Virus record (IMG/VR): IMGVR_UViG_3300002053_001113
Span: 18,650-82,649 of that record
Direction: 5' to 3' (one strand)
Length of the DNA stretch: 64,000 bases
Source: a virus
In this document: positions 40,238 through 48,380 of the stretch, in pieces
Position numbering within the stretch: position 1 is the first letter of the stretch
How the letters are laid out: the number at the start of each line of letters is the position of its first letter
Notes under the pieces: generated by a model
The model's database searches: none
What the model was told of the DNA's origin: nothing
Seen by the model: the letters and a program-made list of their open reading frames with translations, nothing else
Made by a program: the position numbers and the translations under genes

Positions 40238-40346
40238 TTTCATCCACCTCATCAAATATTACAATAATTCTATGTATCACAATTGGTTTACCATAACCAT
40301 TGAAATAATCCATCATTCGTAGTTCATCCTTAAACTCCTTTTTCAT
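40230..40346 (-). CDS. Microprotein, 38 aa
   Basis: MKKEFKDELRMMDYFNGYGK... ATGA overlap with the nuclease-like gene and 8-nt overlap with the signal-peptide gene. Unknown. Confidence 0.4.
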   Translation of the reverse strand: MKKEFKDELRMMDYFNGYGKPIVIHRIIVIFDEVDENE

Positions 40347-40702
40347 TTTATCACTACTTTAATAAAACAACCTTTATTCCAAGTTTTATTTTTGCCCTTA
40401 CCTTTCCAACGTGGTTTATCCCAAAGCCATAGTTCAAAACTTTCTCCATCTTTACCATACGTGTCTTTAAATTCACGTATATCTTTTTGATGTTTTAAAT
40501 AATAATTTCCAGGTCCTAGATGTTTACTACTAATATATTTTCTTTGCTTACCTTTAAAGGCAACAACATCAAATAAGCCAGCAAAATCTATTGTTCCAAA
40601 CCTATAACGTATTGATTTAAAAACAATAATCCAACCAGCTTTAACTAACTCATCTCTTATTCTCTTTTCCTTATTGTAACCCTTTTTAACCTTACTTACC
40701 AT
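40343..40702 (-). CDS. Holliday-junction-resolvase-like / PD-(D/E)xK nuclease candidate
   Basis: 119 aa from MVSKVKKGYNKE at 40702. The order K-G-Y-N-K-E-K-R...GW...F...S, then FDVVAF and KYISSKH resembles archaeal Hjc (K-G-x3-ER..., D-x-x-A, (E)-x-K), with E11, D49 and K60-K63 as possible catalytic residues, but the exact E-x-K is replaced by S-S-K. Located directly after PolB. Could resolve replication or recombination intermediates. Confidence 0.45.
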   Translation of the reverse strand: MVSKVKKGYNKEKRIRDELVKAGWIIVFKSIRYRFGTIDFAGLFDVVAFKGKQRKYISSKHLGPGNYYLKHQKDIREFKDTYGKDGESFELWLWDKPRWKGKGKNKTWNKGCFIKVVIK

Positions 40703-42527
40703 TTTGAAAATCAAATATGTTTTTTACAACAACAGGCTTAATAAAATATTCCAGTTCACGCCAAACATTACTTAAATCTATATGATTAATTTTTAAACCC
40801 TCCTTTTTAAATTCTTCCAAAGTACAATAGCTTTTACCTTTACCAACACCAACGTGTTTTAAATTTGGTATCAAAAATTGTACACCACTTCCATATTTTT
40901 TTGATATTTGAGCTGGCAAACTATTTGGTGAGGTTTTTGCATACTGCTCATAAACTCCAACATCTTTTCTCATAGCAGCTAACCCAACGTCCTTGTCTAA
41001 AAGCTCAAAAATTAAATTCTTTAAATATACTTTACTAAAATTAATTTGCCCATTCTTAATTTTTGGAACAAGGTGCTCCCAAAAAATCTTACGTGACAAC
41101 AGGCTATTACTCTTTTTGTTAATACCTAAATTTTTGATTCTAACCTCGCCATCTTGTGTAACATAAATATAATTCTTTTTTAGCAAACCAAGTGGCTTAT
41201 TAATAAAGTCATCTTCGTCCATTTCTACATCTGTTTCTCGTTCCTCTATTGCTCCTCCTTTAAAGAAAAACATATATTTAATCTCATCGTCAATACCCAT
41301 ATCAAATGTATCCTGTGGAAACGGAACTGTATCTTTTATATCTTTAATTATTTTATCTTTTACCTTTAACATTCTACTTTTATTATTAAATCCATCAATA
41401 ATATAAACACTATCAGTATCTGTGTAAATAACTTTATAGCCATTCTCCCTAAAAATTTTACGAGCATACTTTGTCCATTGTCTTCCAATTCTAGTACAAT
41501 CTCCACCAGCAACTTTATCATAAACACGTGTATAATATGAGTTATTTAATATTCCATAAATTGTATTAAGTATAATCTTAATTGTGTATTCACGTCTATC
41601 CTTTTTACTTTTAAACTCTAATCTTTCGTTGTACCATTTCTTTAATAACTGCGCCACGTCACTCATCTGGTCTCCATAATAAGTACCTTCAACTTTCCAT
41701 TTCCCATCCCCAAACCAAACCTTTCTATCATTGGTATCAGTTGGTTGTTTACGTCCATATAAATTACATTGAATCATTATATGAGGATACAAACTATTAA
41801 AGTCTAAACAGTATATATTTCCCTCAAATCTTTCACCAGCAGGATAGGCAACATAACCACCCTTAATACCTGCACCTTCACTTTCATGTTTTCCATAAAC
41901 CTCTGTCCATTTCATATCTCTACATATTGCCTTATAAGTAAACTTTGCTATACTGGTTGTTAAATAAACTTTTCTTTCAATATCATCTTTTGATATAAAT
42001 GGTTTAAAACCTGCAAAATAATCTTCAACCCACTCATATAATTTTTTTGTAATCTCTATATCACGTTTTGTATATTCTGTTATTTCTTTTCTTTCTTCTG
42101 CCGTCCAACTTTCTTTCATAAATAACTTATAATCAATTTCTTTTTTTCCACTTTCCTTGTCAACAAGTCCAAGTGTTTTAGTTATATAATCAAGTGTATA
42201 TCTCATCAATATATCCTTTAACAAGCCCTTTTTTATTTTCATTGCGCCTGCACGTTTTTCAAATATCTCCAACAAGTCAATCATAATTCTATATTTTAAA
42301 CTAATCCCTTCTCTAGAAAGTATAGGATTATCGTAATGTTTATTATTAAAACCTACTAAAAATTTATGTGCGTTTATAATCCTTTGTACCTGTTCCAAAT
42401 CTGTTAATATATAATATTTTTCTGTCTTATAACTATAACAACCAAACACCTTAAATTTATCCTTACTACTATCTGGCTTACCAAAAGTTTTGGTTTCAAT
42501 ATCATAAATTAAAACACTATCAGTCAT
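40692..42527 (-). CDS. polB: Family B DNA polymerase, compact
   Basis: 611 aa from the ATG at 42527 (SD GAGGGAAGGA). 3'-5' exonuclease motifs: YDIET (D9, E11), VGFNNKHYDNP and YTKRDIEIT. Polymerase motifs: A as CLDFNSLYPHIM, B as KIILNTIYGILNN, C as IYTDTDSVYI, and a later KKNYI. Both activities look intact. Much shorter than cellular archaeal PolB (about 750-800 aa), lacking the N-terminal uracil-sensing domain, as in viral polymerases. No clear TPR1/TPR2 insertions of protein-primed enzymes were seen, which agrees with the presence of a primase. Confidence 0.9.
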   Translation of the reverse strand: MTDSVLIYDIETKTFGKPDSSKDKFKVFGCYSYKTEKYYILTDLEQVQRIINAHKFLVGFNNKHYDNPILSREGISLKYRIMIDLLEIFEKRAGAMKIKKGLLKDILMRYTLDYITKTLGLVDKESGKKEIDYKLFMKESWTAEERKEITEYTKRDIEITKKLYEWVEDYFAGFKPFISKDDIERKVYLTTSIAKFTYKAICRDMKWTEVYGKHESEGAGIKGGYVAYPAGERFEGNIYCLDFNSLYPHIMIQCNLYGRKQPTDTNDRKVWFGDGKWKVEGTYYGDQMSDVAQLLKKWYNERLEFKSKKDRREYTIKIILNTIYGILNNSYYTRVYDKVAGGDCTRIGRQWTKYARKIFRENGYKVIYTDTDSVYIIDGFNNKSRMLKVKDKIIKDIKDTVPFPQDTFDMGIDDEIKYMFFFKGGAIEERETDVEMDEDDFINKPLGLLKKNYIYVTQDGEVRIKNLGINKKSNSLLSRKIFWEHLVPKIKNGQINFSKVYLKNLIFELLDKDVGLAAMRKDVGVYEQYAKTSPNSLPAQISKKYGSGVQFLIPNLKHVGVGKGKSYCTLEEFKKEGLKINHIDLSNVWRELEYFIKPVVVKNIFDFQNGK

Positions 42528-42693
42528 TTCCTTCCCTCGCTTCAAAAGTTGGTTCTGCTAACTCCAACAATTCTTTTTTAATTGTCTCCAGCTCCATTAG
42601 TGCCATAGCAATCTCTTTTGTTTGGACATCTTCACTAACACTATAATTAGAATTAACAACAACACCTTTCACCTTTATATCAATATTTATCAT
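42520..42693 (-). CDS. Small helical protein, 57 aa
   Basis: MINIDIKVKGVVVNSNYSVS... then a charged helix (EIAMALMELETIKKELLELA). ATGA coupling upstream and 8-nt overlap with polB downstream. Possibly a polymerase partner; unknown. Confidence 0.5.
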   Translation of the reverse strand: MINIDIKVKGVVVNSNYSVSEDVQTKEIAMALMELETIKKELLELAEPTFEAREGND

Positions 42694-42863
42694 CCAACCA
42701 CCACTCTTCCATTGTCATCAACAAGTATCATACAAAAATGATGTCTACCAAAAGGATAACTCATCTCATTATCTATAGTTGTAGCTAAATGAAGCTCTTC
42801 ATTAGCTACTTGATAACAGGCTTCTTTCCATTCATAATCACACCCTTCACAATTTGGTATCAT
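42690..42863 (-). CDS. Small Cys-containing protein, 57 aa
   Basis: MIPNCEGCDYEWKEACYQVA... C-x2-C near the N terminus and several His. ATGA overlaps at both ends. Unknown. Confidence 0.5.
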   Translation of the reverse strand: MIPNCEGCDYEWKEACYQVANEELHLATTIDNEMSYPFGRHHFCMILVDDNGRVVVG

Positions 42864-43219
42864 AGTAATTTTCTAATTGTCTTTATCTTATTTTTCTTTC
42901 TCCATCTTTGTTCTTGTACTCCTCCAATTAAAACAACAATAATATCATAAGCCATTATAATAACAACTGCAATTAAAGTAATAGACATTAACCTCATTGC
43001 AGCTGATAATGTATTTCCAGCACTATCTTTTAAATAATCAAATTGGTCATCACTTACTATAAGATACGTACTAAAAACCATAGATGAAACTATACTCAAC
43101 ATTGTCACAGTTAGTAATATTATATATACTCCATTAGCGTTTTTCTTTCTGTCTTTAAATCTATAATCATATTCCTTCTGTTGTAAGGGTGTCATACTCT
43201 TGTATGTTTGCCAATTCAT
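42860..43219 (-). CDS. Two-TM membrane protein, 119 aa
   Basis: Cytoplasmic-type basic ends; hydrophobic segments VYIILLTVTMLSIVSSMVFS and LMSITLIAVVIIMAYDIIVV. Unknown. Confidence 0.55.
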   Translation of the reverse strand: MNWQTYKSMTPLQQKEYDYRFKDRKKNANGVYIILLTVTMLSIVSSMVFSTYLIVSDDQFDYLKDSAGNTLSAAMRLMSITLIAVVIIMAYDIIVVLIGGVQEQRWRKKNKIKTIRKLL

Positions 43220-43355
43220 TTTTTCTACGCCTCCTTCCTACTCTTTTATTATTTATTTTATCTTTTATTTTGCCACACAACTTATAATAATCACATCTCT
43301 TACATATTAAACTCTTCTTACTATACTCTCTCGTACCAAAACATCTTGGCTTCAT
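43167..43355 (-). CDS. Cys-rich basic protein, 62 aa
   Basis: Start at 43355 (SD GAGGT, ATGA overlap with the upstream gene). MKPRCFGTREYSKKSLICKRCDYYKLCGK: C...C-x2-C-x5-C, a probable metal site; Arg/Lys-rich tail coded in the overlap with the next gene. Confidence 0.45.
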   Translation of the reverse strand: MKPRCFGTREYSKKSLICKRCDYYKLCGKIKDKINNKRVGRRRRKNELANIQEYDTLTTEGI

Positions 43356-43546
43356 CTCATATACCTCGCAACTGAAAGGCCAGCACCTATTAATATTAAA
43401 ACAGTTCCAACACCTGTCAGCCACCCTGGGATATTAATCTTAATTATATTACTAAAAAAAGGCACAACAAAAATAATAATACCTAAAATCATTATTGGAT
43501 GTGGTCTAGGTTTTTCAGGTTCAACGTAATATTGCTGCCCATTCAT
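43352..43546 (-). CDS. Two-TM membrane microprotein, 64 aa
   Basis: Pro-rich N terminus, then two hydrophobic segments (MILGIIIFVVPFF and GVGTVLILIGAGLSVA). Follows the transglycosylase gene after 9 nt. Confidence 0.5.
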   Translation of the reverse strand: MNGQQYYVEPEKPRPHPIMILGIIIFVVPFFSNIIKINIPGWLTGVGTVLILIGAGLSVARYMR

Positions 43547-43555
43547 TCTTCCACC

Positions 43556-44743
43556 TCAAAAATTAAATATTCCAACTTGTTTTGTTTTTTCTAAATGTTG
43601 TGGTATTAACCAATTTTCAAACTTCTTTACTGCATTATAAACTCCATTCTCTATTGCAAAATCAATAAACTCTATGCTCTTTAATGTCTTCTCATTAATG
43701 TTTATAGCACGCAAATATTCTAAAAACTTCTCTTTATCATTAACAATATTATTTAATAGGTTATTATAATAAATATATTGATATAAATTATGTAAAGAGA
43801 TTAAAGTACCAGCATATATGTCTGTTCTATTTAAATCTTCAATGTCAACAACCGTCCTACATACAGGACACTGGCACGGCAATTCTTTTAAGTGAGGATT
43901 TATTTTTTTAAACTTCTCACCAAAACTAAAATTAGGACCTATATCAAATGGCATATAATAGGTACGGTAAATACTTCCAATATTATAACTGCTACTATCA
44001 TATGTCACTCCTATGTGTTGTAACTTACTTGCTGCATACACAATCGTTGGAACAACGTGTTTTCCACTTGTACCAAAAAAATGTAACCATTTAAAACTCT
44101 CTTTCTCAAATTCTCCCTTTTCCCACAAAAACATAAAACCCATTGCTTGTATCATTGGGTCCCATGGAGGCTTCATTCCAATTGCCCAACCATCAAACTT
44201 AAAATCCTTTACACGTTCATACCATATTTCCATTAACTTAATGTTTTCACCATGTAAAACATTTAACAACTTTGCCTTATAGTTCTTTCTCTCCTTTTCA
44301 AACAACTCAAAGTTTTTTGCACTCTCCTCAAGTGAGGCTTTAAACTCATCATAAGTTGGAGCCTTATCAAGTGTTGGAGGAATATCCAAGTTCATCATTA
44401 TATCACAGTTTTCTTCCTGCCATCTCAAACTATCTATTGGTTGTATCTTACAAGGTTGTCCTCTTATCTTAAAAGAGGCAATTTGAAACCCTGCACTATC
44501 CCCAACTAATATTTTATCTTTTGGATAACCAATCATTTCTCTAAAATTAGTACTGGCGTTTTTGCCAACACCATAGATACCATAATAACAACTTTGTAAA
44601 GCAACGTTGTGTTCATAATGACTATCCTTAGTAAAGAACTTCATATCATATTCCTTTCCATCTTTACCTTTATATTTCAGTCCTCTATTCCAAACACTAT
44701 TAAACTGCTCGCCTATTGCTGGAACAAACTCTGCTTTACTCAT
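43556..44743 (-). CDS. dpdA: DpdA-like (TGT-family) DNA 7-deazaguanine transglycosylase
   Basis: 395 aa. TGT superfamily: GDSAGFQI (D82, the D-S-G-G-F-Q motif), NLDIPP, VLHGEN, GWAIGM, and a complete zinc site C290-x-C292-x2-C295-x22-H318. Cellular TGTs swap guanine for a 7-deazaguanine in tRNA; viral DpdA homologs do so in DNA. The genome encodes FolE, QueD and QueE but has no tRNA-modification context, so DNA modification is the likelier role. Overlaps the 156 aa gene by 4 nt and sits beside a glycosyltransferase. A tRNA archaeosine enzyme is the alternative, but it lacks the PUA domains of archaeal TgtA. Confidence 0.75.
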   Translation of the reverse strand: MSKAEFVPAIGEQFNSVWNRGLKYKGKDGKEYDMKFFTKDSHYEHNVALQSCYYGIYGVGKNASTNFREMIGYPKDKILVGDSAGFQIASFKIRGQPCKIQPIDSLRWQEENCDIMMNLDIPPTLDKAPTYDEFKASLEESAKNFELFEKERKNYKAKLLNVLHGENIKLMEIWYERVKDFKFDGWAIGMKPPWDPMIQAMGFMFLWEKGEFEKESFKWLHFFGTSGKHVVPTIVYAASKLQHIGVTYDSSSYNIGSIYRTYYMPFDIGPNFSFGEKFKKINPHLKELPCQCPVCRTVVDIEDLNRTDIYAGTLISLHNLYQYIYYNNLLNNIVNDKEKFLEYLRAININEKTLKSIEFIDFAIENGVYNAVKKFENWLIPQHLEKTKQVGIFNF

Positions 44744-45210
44744 CTTAACACCTTATCTCCTTTATAAGTTTTTCCTTCTAGTTTTCTAGTGTCAACTTCT
44801 TTAAAAGAATCTAAACCCCCAATAAGTACAAAATTATTTTCTCTCTTTAATGATTGTAACTTAATTTGTACTTTCCAAGGTTCGATGACTTTAAGTTTTT
44901 TAATACCCAAGTCAGTTATTGAAACAACAAGTCTTGCCCACTTCAATATCTTCTCACTTAATTTTCTTAATTTTTTATAATCAACCTCAACTGTAATTAT
45001 AATCCAGTGTTCTGTAGCATCAATTGCCCACTCAACAGTTTTATTATTAACAGGAGAACATACTCCTGCACCAAAATATATTTGTTTTATACGTGGATTA
45101 TGTTTTAAAGCGTGTCCTATCTGCCAAGTAGCAACATCTTTATGGCCAACAAAAAGTGTCCACATACCTTTTAACTCGCCTTCCTTCTCTTTGCCTATCC
45201 ATAACTTCAT
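44740..45210 (-). CDS. Hypothetical protein coupled to the DpdA-like gene
   Basis: 156 aa. MKLWIGKEKEGELKGMWTLFVGH, later IYFGAGVCSPVNNKTVEWAI. Alpha/beta, Lys-rich. 4-nt overlaps with both the transglycosylase and the glycosyltransferase strongly suggest a shared pathway, perhaps DNA-base modification or target recognition. Family not recognised. Confidence 0.6.
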   Translation of the reverse strand: MKLWIGKEKEGELKGMWTLFVGHKDVATWQIGHALKHNPRIKQIYFGAGVCSPVNNKTVEWAIDATEHWIIITVEVDYKKLRKLSEKILKWARLVVSITDLGIKKLKVIEPWKVQIKLQSLKRENNFVLIGGLDSFKEVDTRKLEGKTYKGDKVLR

Positions 45211-46241
45211 TTTAACATAACGTTTGCCATTTTTGGAACACTATCTAAAGATTGTTGCCTTAACTTTTCTTGATTTTCAGTTAAAGCTTTTTGTAGTACA
45301 GGGCTCCAATAGTTCTTAATTAAGTATTTTATTTTATCTATTGCTGACTTTCTACTAATATATTTAAAGTGTCCATCATACATCTCTTTATAAGATAAAG
45401 TATTTGGAACAACTGGTAGTGCACCCAACATCATTGCTTCAACAGTTCCAATACCATACGTCTCCTGTAAGTTAGCACTAAATATTATCTTAGCATCTTT
45501 AATTAAATTATAATACTCCTTCTTGTTTTTGGTTACTTCCATTGTTTTAACAAACTCAAACTCTGGCAATTGTCTTGCAATTGAATCAAAAACTTGTGGA
45601 GACTTTTCTGGGTCAACTCTGTGAGGAAAAACAACCAAATCCTTTTTTGGTAACTTTTTAACATTAACCATTCCAATCTCTTTTTTAATCTCCTTCTGCC
45701 AATCCATTGGAAACCCAACAACGTGTATCTTAACTTTCTTAATATTTTTTCCAAAGAAGCTTACTATCATATCTTTATGAAATTGTGTTGCAACAAAGTG
45801 TCCATCACAAGCTTTAAACCATCCTAATTCATTGTGACAAGCCCACTTTCGTAATCCTGCCTGTGTTACAAAATCATAAGGGTCATAACTTCCTGCGTGC
45901 CAATAAGCATAAATTTTAATAGGAATATTATTCAATTGTGACATATACTTTAAAGCTGTTATACCAAAATGCCACCCATCCATAAATAAGAATCTATCTC
46001 CTTTCTTAACAGTATCATAACTAAATAACTCTGCCAGATTAAAAACTTGTTGTGCCTTCCACATATTAGTTTTATTAATATCCAAAAACTTACCCTTCTC
46101 TATCTTATCAGGCATCTTTGGTCCATCAATATATCTTACATTAAAATATTTTGAGAATGCTGGTTTCCAATAATTATACCATTGTTTGGTATAACGTTTC
46201 TCTATTGGCTCTAGAGTTATAATATATAAATTAGGTTTCAT
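45207..46241 (-). CDS. GT-B glycosyltransferase (GT4-like)
   Basis: 344 aa from the second ATG. C-terminal nucleotide-sugar domain shows FPHRVDPEKSPQVF and the GT4 signature E-x7-E in NLQETYGIGTVEAMMLGALP (both Glu present). N-terminal acceptor domain is divergent, with many Trp/Tyr. No signal or TM, so it works in the cytoplasm. Coupled with the DpdA-like gene, it may glycosylate modified DNA bases, as phages do to hydroxymethyl bases. Alternative: glycosylation of virion proteins, though those are secreted. Confidence 0.7.
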   Translation of the reverse strand: MKPNLYIITLEPIEKRYTKQWYNYWKPAFSKYFNVRYIDGPKMPDKIEKGKFLDINKTNMWKAQQVFNLAELFSYDTVKKGDRFLFMDGWHFGITALKYMSQLNNIPIKIYAYWHAGSYDPYDFVTQAGLRKWACHNELGWFKACDGHFVATQFHKDMIVSFFGKNIKKVKIHVVGFPMDWQKEIKKEIGMVNVKKLPKKDLVVFPHRVDPEKSPQVFDSIARQLPEFEFVKTMEVTKNKKEYYNLIKDAKIIFSANLQETYGIGTVEAMMLGALPVVPNTLSYKEMYDGHFKYISRKSAIDKIKYLIKNYWSPVLQKALTENQEKLRQQSLDSVPKMANVMLK

Positions 46242-46293
46242 CATACACCCTCCTATTTTTACTATTTATTAAAAATAATAAAAGTAAAAAAAT

Positions 46294-46539
46294 TTAAGAT
46301 AATCTCAAAGTAAAGTTTTCTTCACTCCAAAGATACTTTTTAGCTTTTGCACCTTTACCAGCTTTAATCTCTCTAACCATAGTTTTAGCTTGTGCTTTAA
46401 CTTTCTTTTCATCAGCCTCTGGTTTCCATTGTGTAACTTTTGCTGCTACATCTTCGTAGTTTTTAACTTCCTTTAATTGCAATGCCTTTAAAATTAACTG
46501 AGCATTGCTATTTTCTCTCTTTCCTTTTGCTTCTGCCAT
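46294..46539 (-). CDS. Small basic helical protein; possibly 3' part of a frameshifted gene
   Basis: 81 aa, MAEAKGKRENSNAQLILKAL... three helices and a C-terminal hairpin (KKYLWSEENFTLRL). It has its own SD (ACGGAGGA). The same frame stays open upstream for ~75 nt and encodes a coiled-coil-like peptide that fits onto the upstream 59 aa protein if one A is added near 46612. So this may be the C-terminal half of a ~155 aa protein. Similar in layout to the 33.6 kb protein. Confidence 0.5.
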   Translation of the reverse strand: MAEAKGKRENSNAQLILKALQLKEVKNYEDVAAKVTQWKPEADEKKVKAQAKTMVREIKAGKGAKAKKYLWSEENFTLRLS

Positions 46540-46580
46540 TTTTATCTGTTCCTCCGTTTCTTTTATTTTTTGAGCTTTAT

Positions 46581-46760
46581 CTATAGCATCTCTGGCCTGT
46601 TGGTGTTCTTATCATCTAAAATCTTTAAGGCACGTTGAAATGTTCCTTCTTCAATTTCTTTCCTATCAAACTGCCTTATTAAATTTTGTTGTTGCCTTCT
46701 TAGTCCATTTACTTCAATTTTCAGTTCCTGGATACGTTCTTTTGATATTTCTAGTTCCAT
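46581..46760 (-). CDS. Coiled-coil protein, 59 aa; possibly 5' part of a frameshifted gene
   Basis: MELEISKERIQELKIEVNGL... heptads up to KILDDK, then an abrupt non-helical end (NTNRPEML). In a shifted frame from GATGATAAG the coiled coil continues as EHQQARDAIDKAQKIKETEE and runs into the downstream 81 aa protein. Early-class promoter at 46793. Confidence 0.5.
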   Translation of the reverse strand: MELEISKERIQELKIEVNGLRRQQQNLIRQFDRKEIEEGTFQRALKILDDKNTNRPEML

Positions 46761-46792
46761 TTTTTACACCCATATATTAATTAAGTGCGTTC

Positions 46793-46812
46793 GATATATA
46801 AATGTTTTGATT
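46793..46812 (-). promoter_or_regulatory. Early-class promoter
   Basis: Minus strand TAATCAAAACATTTATATAT, about 35 nt before the ATG at 46760, overlapping the end of the QueD-fold gene. Confidence 0.6.
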
Positions 46813-47149
46813 AATCAAAACTCATCAAAACACCATTCTCGCCATCTTCACTTATTTCAAACATCATTTTACGTTTTGGATACTTGGTACTTATTTTTTC
46901 ATATAATGATTGTGCTAACATTTCACAACTCTTATATTTAATATGGCTATCAATCTCATTTAAAAACTCTTCTACCTCTTGTTTAAACATTATAAACTCA
47001 ACATCTCTATCTTGATGAAACACTTGCAAATACACTTTAAAATGAAACACGTGCCTATGCTCATTTCTCAAGAAAGCAACCTTTTCAGGCGCATCTGGGT
47101 AATGATGTAAAAATACACGTCTGGTAGTTATCCAAATATAATTTACCAT
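46811..47149 (-). CDS. QueD/PTPS-fold protein, divergent
   Basis: 112 aa. Keeps HRHVFHFKVYL, which matches the zinc-histidine strand of 6-pyruvoyltetrahydropterin synthase-fold enzymes (H-x-H), and SCEMLAQSLYEKI, which matches the T/S-x-E-N/x-LA helix; the catalytic Cys region is absent. Next to FolE and QueD, so it acts in or regulates deazapurine synthesis. A similar short PTPS-like protein could be a catalytically altered paralog. Confidence 0.6.
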   Translation of the reverse strand: MVNYIWITTRRVFLHHYPDAPEKVAFLRNEHRHVFHFKVYLQVFHQDRDVEFIMFKQEVEEFLNEIDSHIKYKSCEMLAQSLYEKISTKYPKRKMMFEISEDGENGVLMSFD

Positions 47150-47152
47150 TTT

Positions 47153-47806
47153 CTAACCTCCATTCTGATGTACCCACCTCAAAAACTCAGCTCTTGATGC
47201 TGGGTCATCTTTAAATGCTCCAATTAATTTTGTAGTTGTCATTTTTCCTTTCTTCTTTGCTCCTCTCATAGTTTTACATAAATGCTCTGCTTCCATAACC
47301 AATCCCATAGCAATGGGCTCTATACATGGAGTATCCACAATTTCATATTCATCTTTACCAGTATAGGTGGCAGGAATAGTGAGCGCCTCCCACAGGAACT
47401 CAACTATTTCATGAACTAATCTTTCTTGTATCTGTAGCTTTGCACTGTAATAGTCCACAACCCTCGCCACCTTACTCAACCCCAAAATTTTTCCTTGGGG
47501 ATGAGGAATATAAGCAAAATAATATTTTCCAAAAAATGGTACCATGTGATGCTCACAATGAGAATAAAAATGCCCCTCATCAGTTATCATTTCATCATAA
47601 ATTATGTTATCCTTACCATTCATAAAAGTTGTAATCTTTGGTTTTTGTTTTTTATCATAACCTCTAAATATTTCCTTCCACATTTTAACAACACGTTTTG
47701 GAGTATCTTTTAATCCTTCTCGTTTAACATCTTCACCTATCTGTATTAATATATTTTCTATTAATTCCTCTTTAATTTGTTTTCTAACATTATTCGTTGT
47801 TGTCAT
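47153..47806 (-). CDS. folE: GTP cyclohydrolase I (FolE type)
   Basis: 217 aa. First step of 7-deazaguanine synthesis: GTP to dihydroneopterin triphosphate. Hallmarks: GLKDTPKRVVKMWKEIFRGY, zinc ligands C84, H87 and C177 (SHCEHHMVPF and EAEHLCKTMRG), GLSKVARVVDYY and QIQERL. Full length. Overlaps the QueE-like gene by 17 nt. Type IA enzymes are bacterial or eukaryotic in style, whereas most archaea use MptA (IB), so the gene was probably acquired from bacteria or phages. Confidence 0.9.
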   Translation of the reverse strand: MTTTNNVRKQIKEELIENILIQIGEDVKREGLKDTPKRVVKMWKEIFRGYDKKQKPKITTFMNGKDNIIYDEMITDEGHFYSHCEHHMVPFFGKYYFAYIPHPQGKILGLSKVARVVDYYSAKLQIQERLVHEIVEFLWEALTIPATYTGKDEYEIVDTPCIEPIAMGLVMEAEHLCKTMRGAKKKGKMTTTKLIGAFKDDPASRAEFLRWVHQNGG

Positions 47807-48380
47807 TAATCTCCACCTCTATCCCTATATTATAACCATAATTTTTTACTAACAAAATAAACTCACTATACCAAACATCATCAATATTTTCAATTGCAGG
47901 TTTTATAAAAACTTGCCCTTTTGGTACTCCAAAATTTTGTGCTATCATTGCTGATTCATCAATATCATCTTTTGTTTTAATATTAAATATGAAATAGGTA
48001 TTACAACCAACAAAAAATTCTATGATATTCGGTTTAATTCTATCCTCATATTTTATATTACTATGCTTTAGTTTTAGATTAACATAATAAATTACATTCT
48101 CAAAGGTTCCAATTTTAACAGGCCTTATGGTACCATTGGTATGTATTTCAATCTTAACAGTTGGATTTAATTTAATTATTTTGGTAACCAATTTAGCTAC
48201 TGCATCTCTTTGTAAAAAAGGCTCCTGCCCAGTCAAAACAACATACGGAAAATGTACAGCTTGTTTTGCTATATCAACCTCGTCAATACTAACCCCTCTC
48301 TCATCAAGTTCAATAAAAAAGGCACGTCTTCCAACATTAATAAACCTCGTGTAACTCACATAGGTCTTTTTAATCTTCAT
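47790..48380 (-). CDS. QueE-like protein lacking the radical-SAM cysteines
   Basis: 196 aa. Clear QueE layout in the middle (YVVLTGQEPFLQRDAVAKLV for the GGEP motif; VKIEIHTNGTI), but the N-terminal RFINVGRRAFFIELDERGV stands where the C-x3/4-C-x2-C cluster loop should be, and no cysteines are present there. It therefore cannot bind the usual 4Fe-4S cluster. Located between QueD and FolE. It may be a non-catalytic partner or a repurposed enzyme; the intact QueE is at 20.7 kb. Confidence 0.65.
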   Translation of the reverse strand: MKIKKTYVSYTRFINVGRRAFFIELDERGVSIDEVDIAKQAVHFPYVVLTGQEPFLQRDAVAKLVTKIIKLNPTVKIEIHTNGTIRPVKIGTFENVIYYVNLKLKHSNIKYEDRIKPNIIEFFVGCNTYFIFNIKTKDDIDESAMIAQNFGVPKGQVFIKPAIENIDDVWYSEFILLVKNYGYNIGIEVEINDNNE

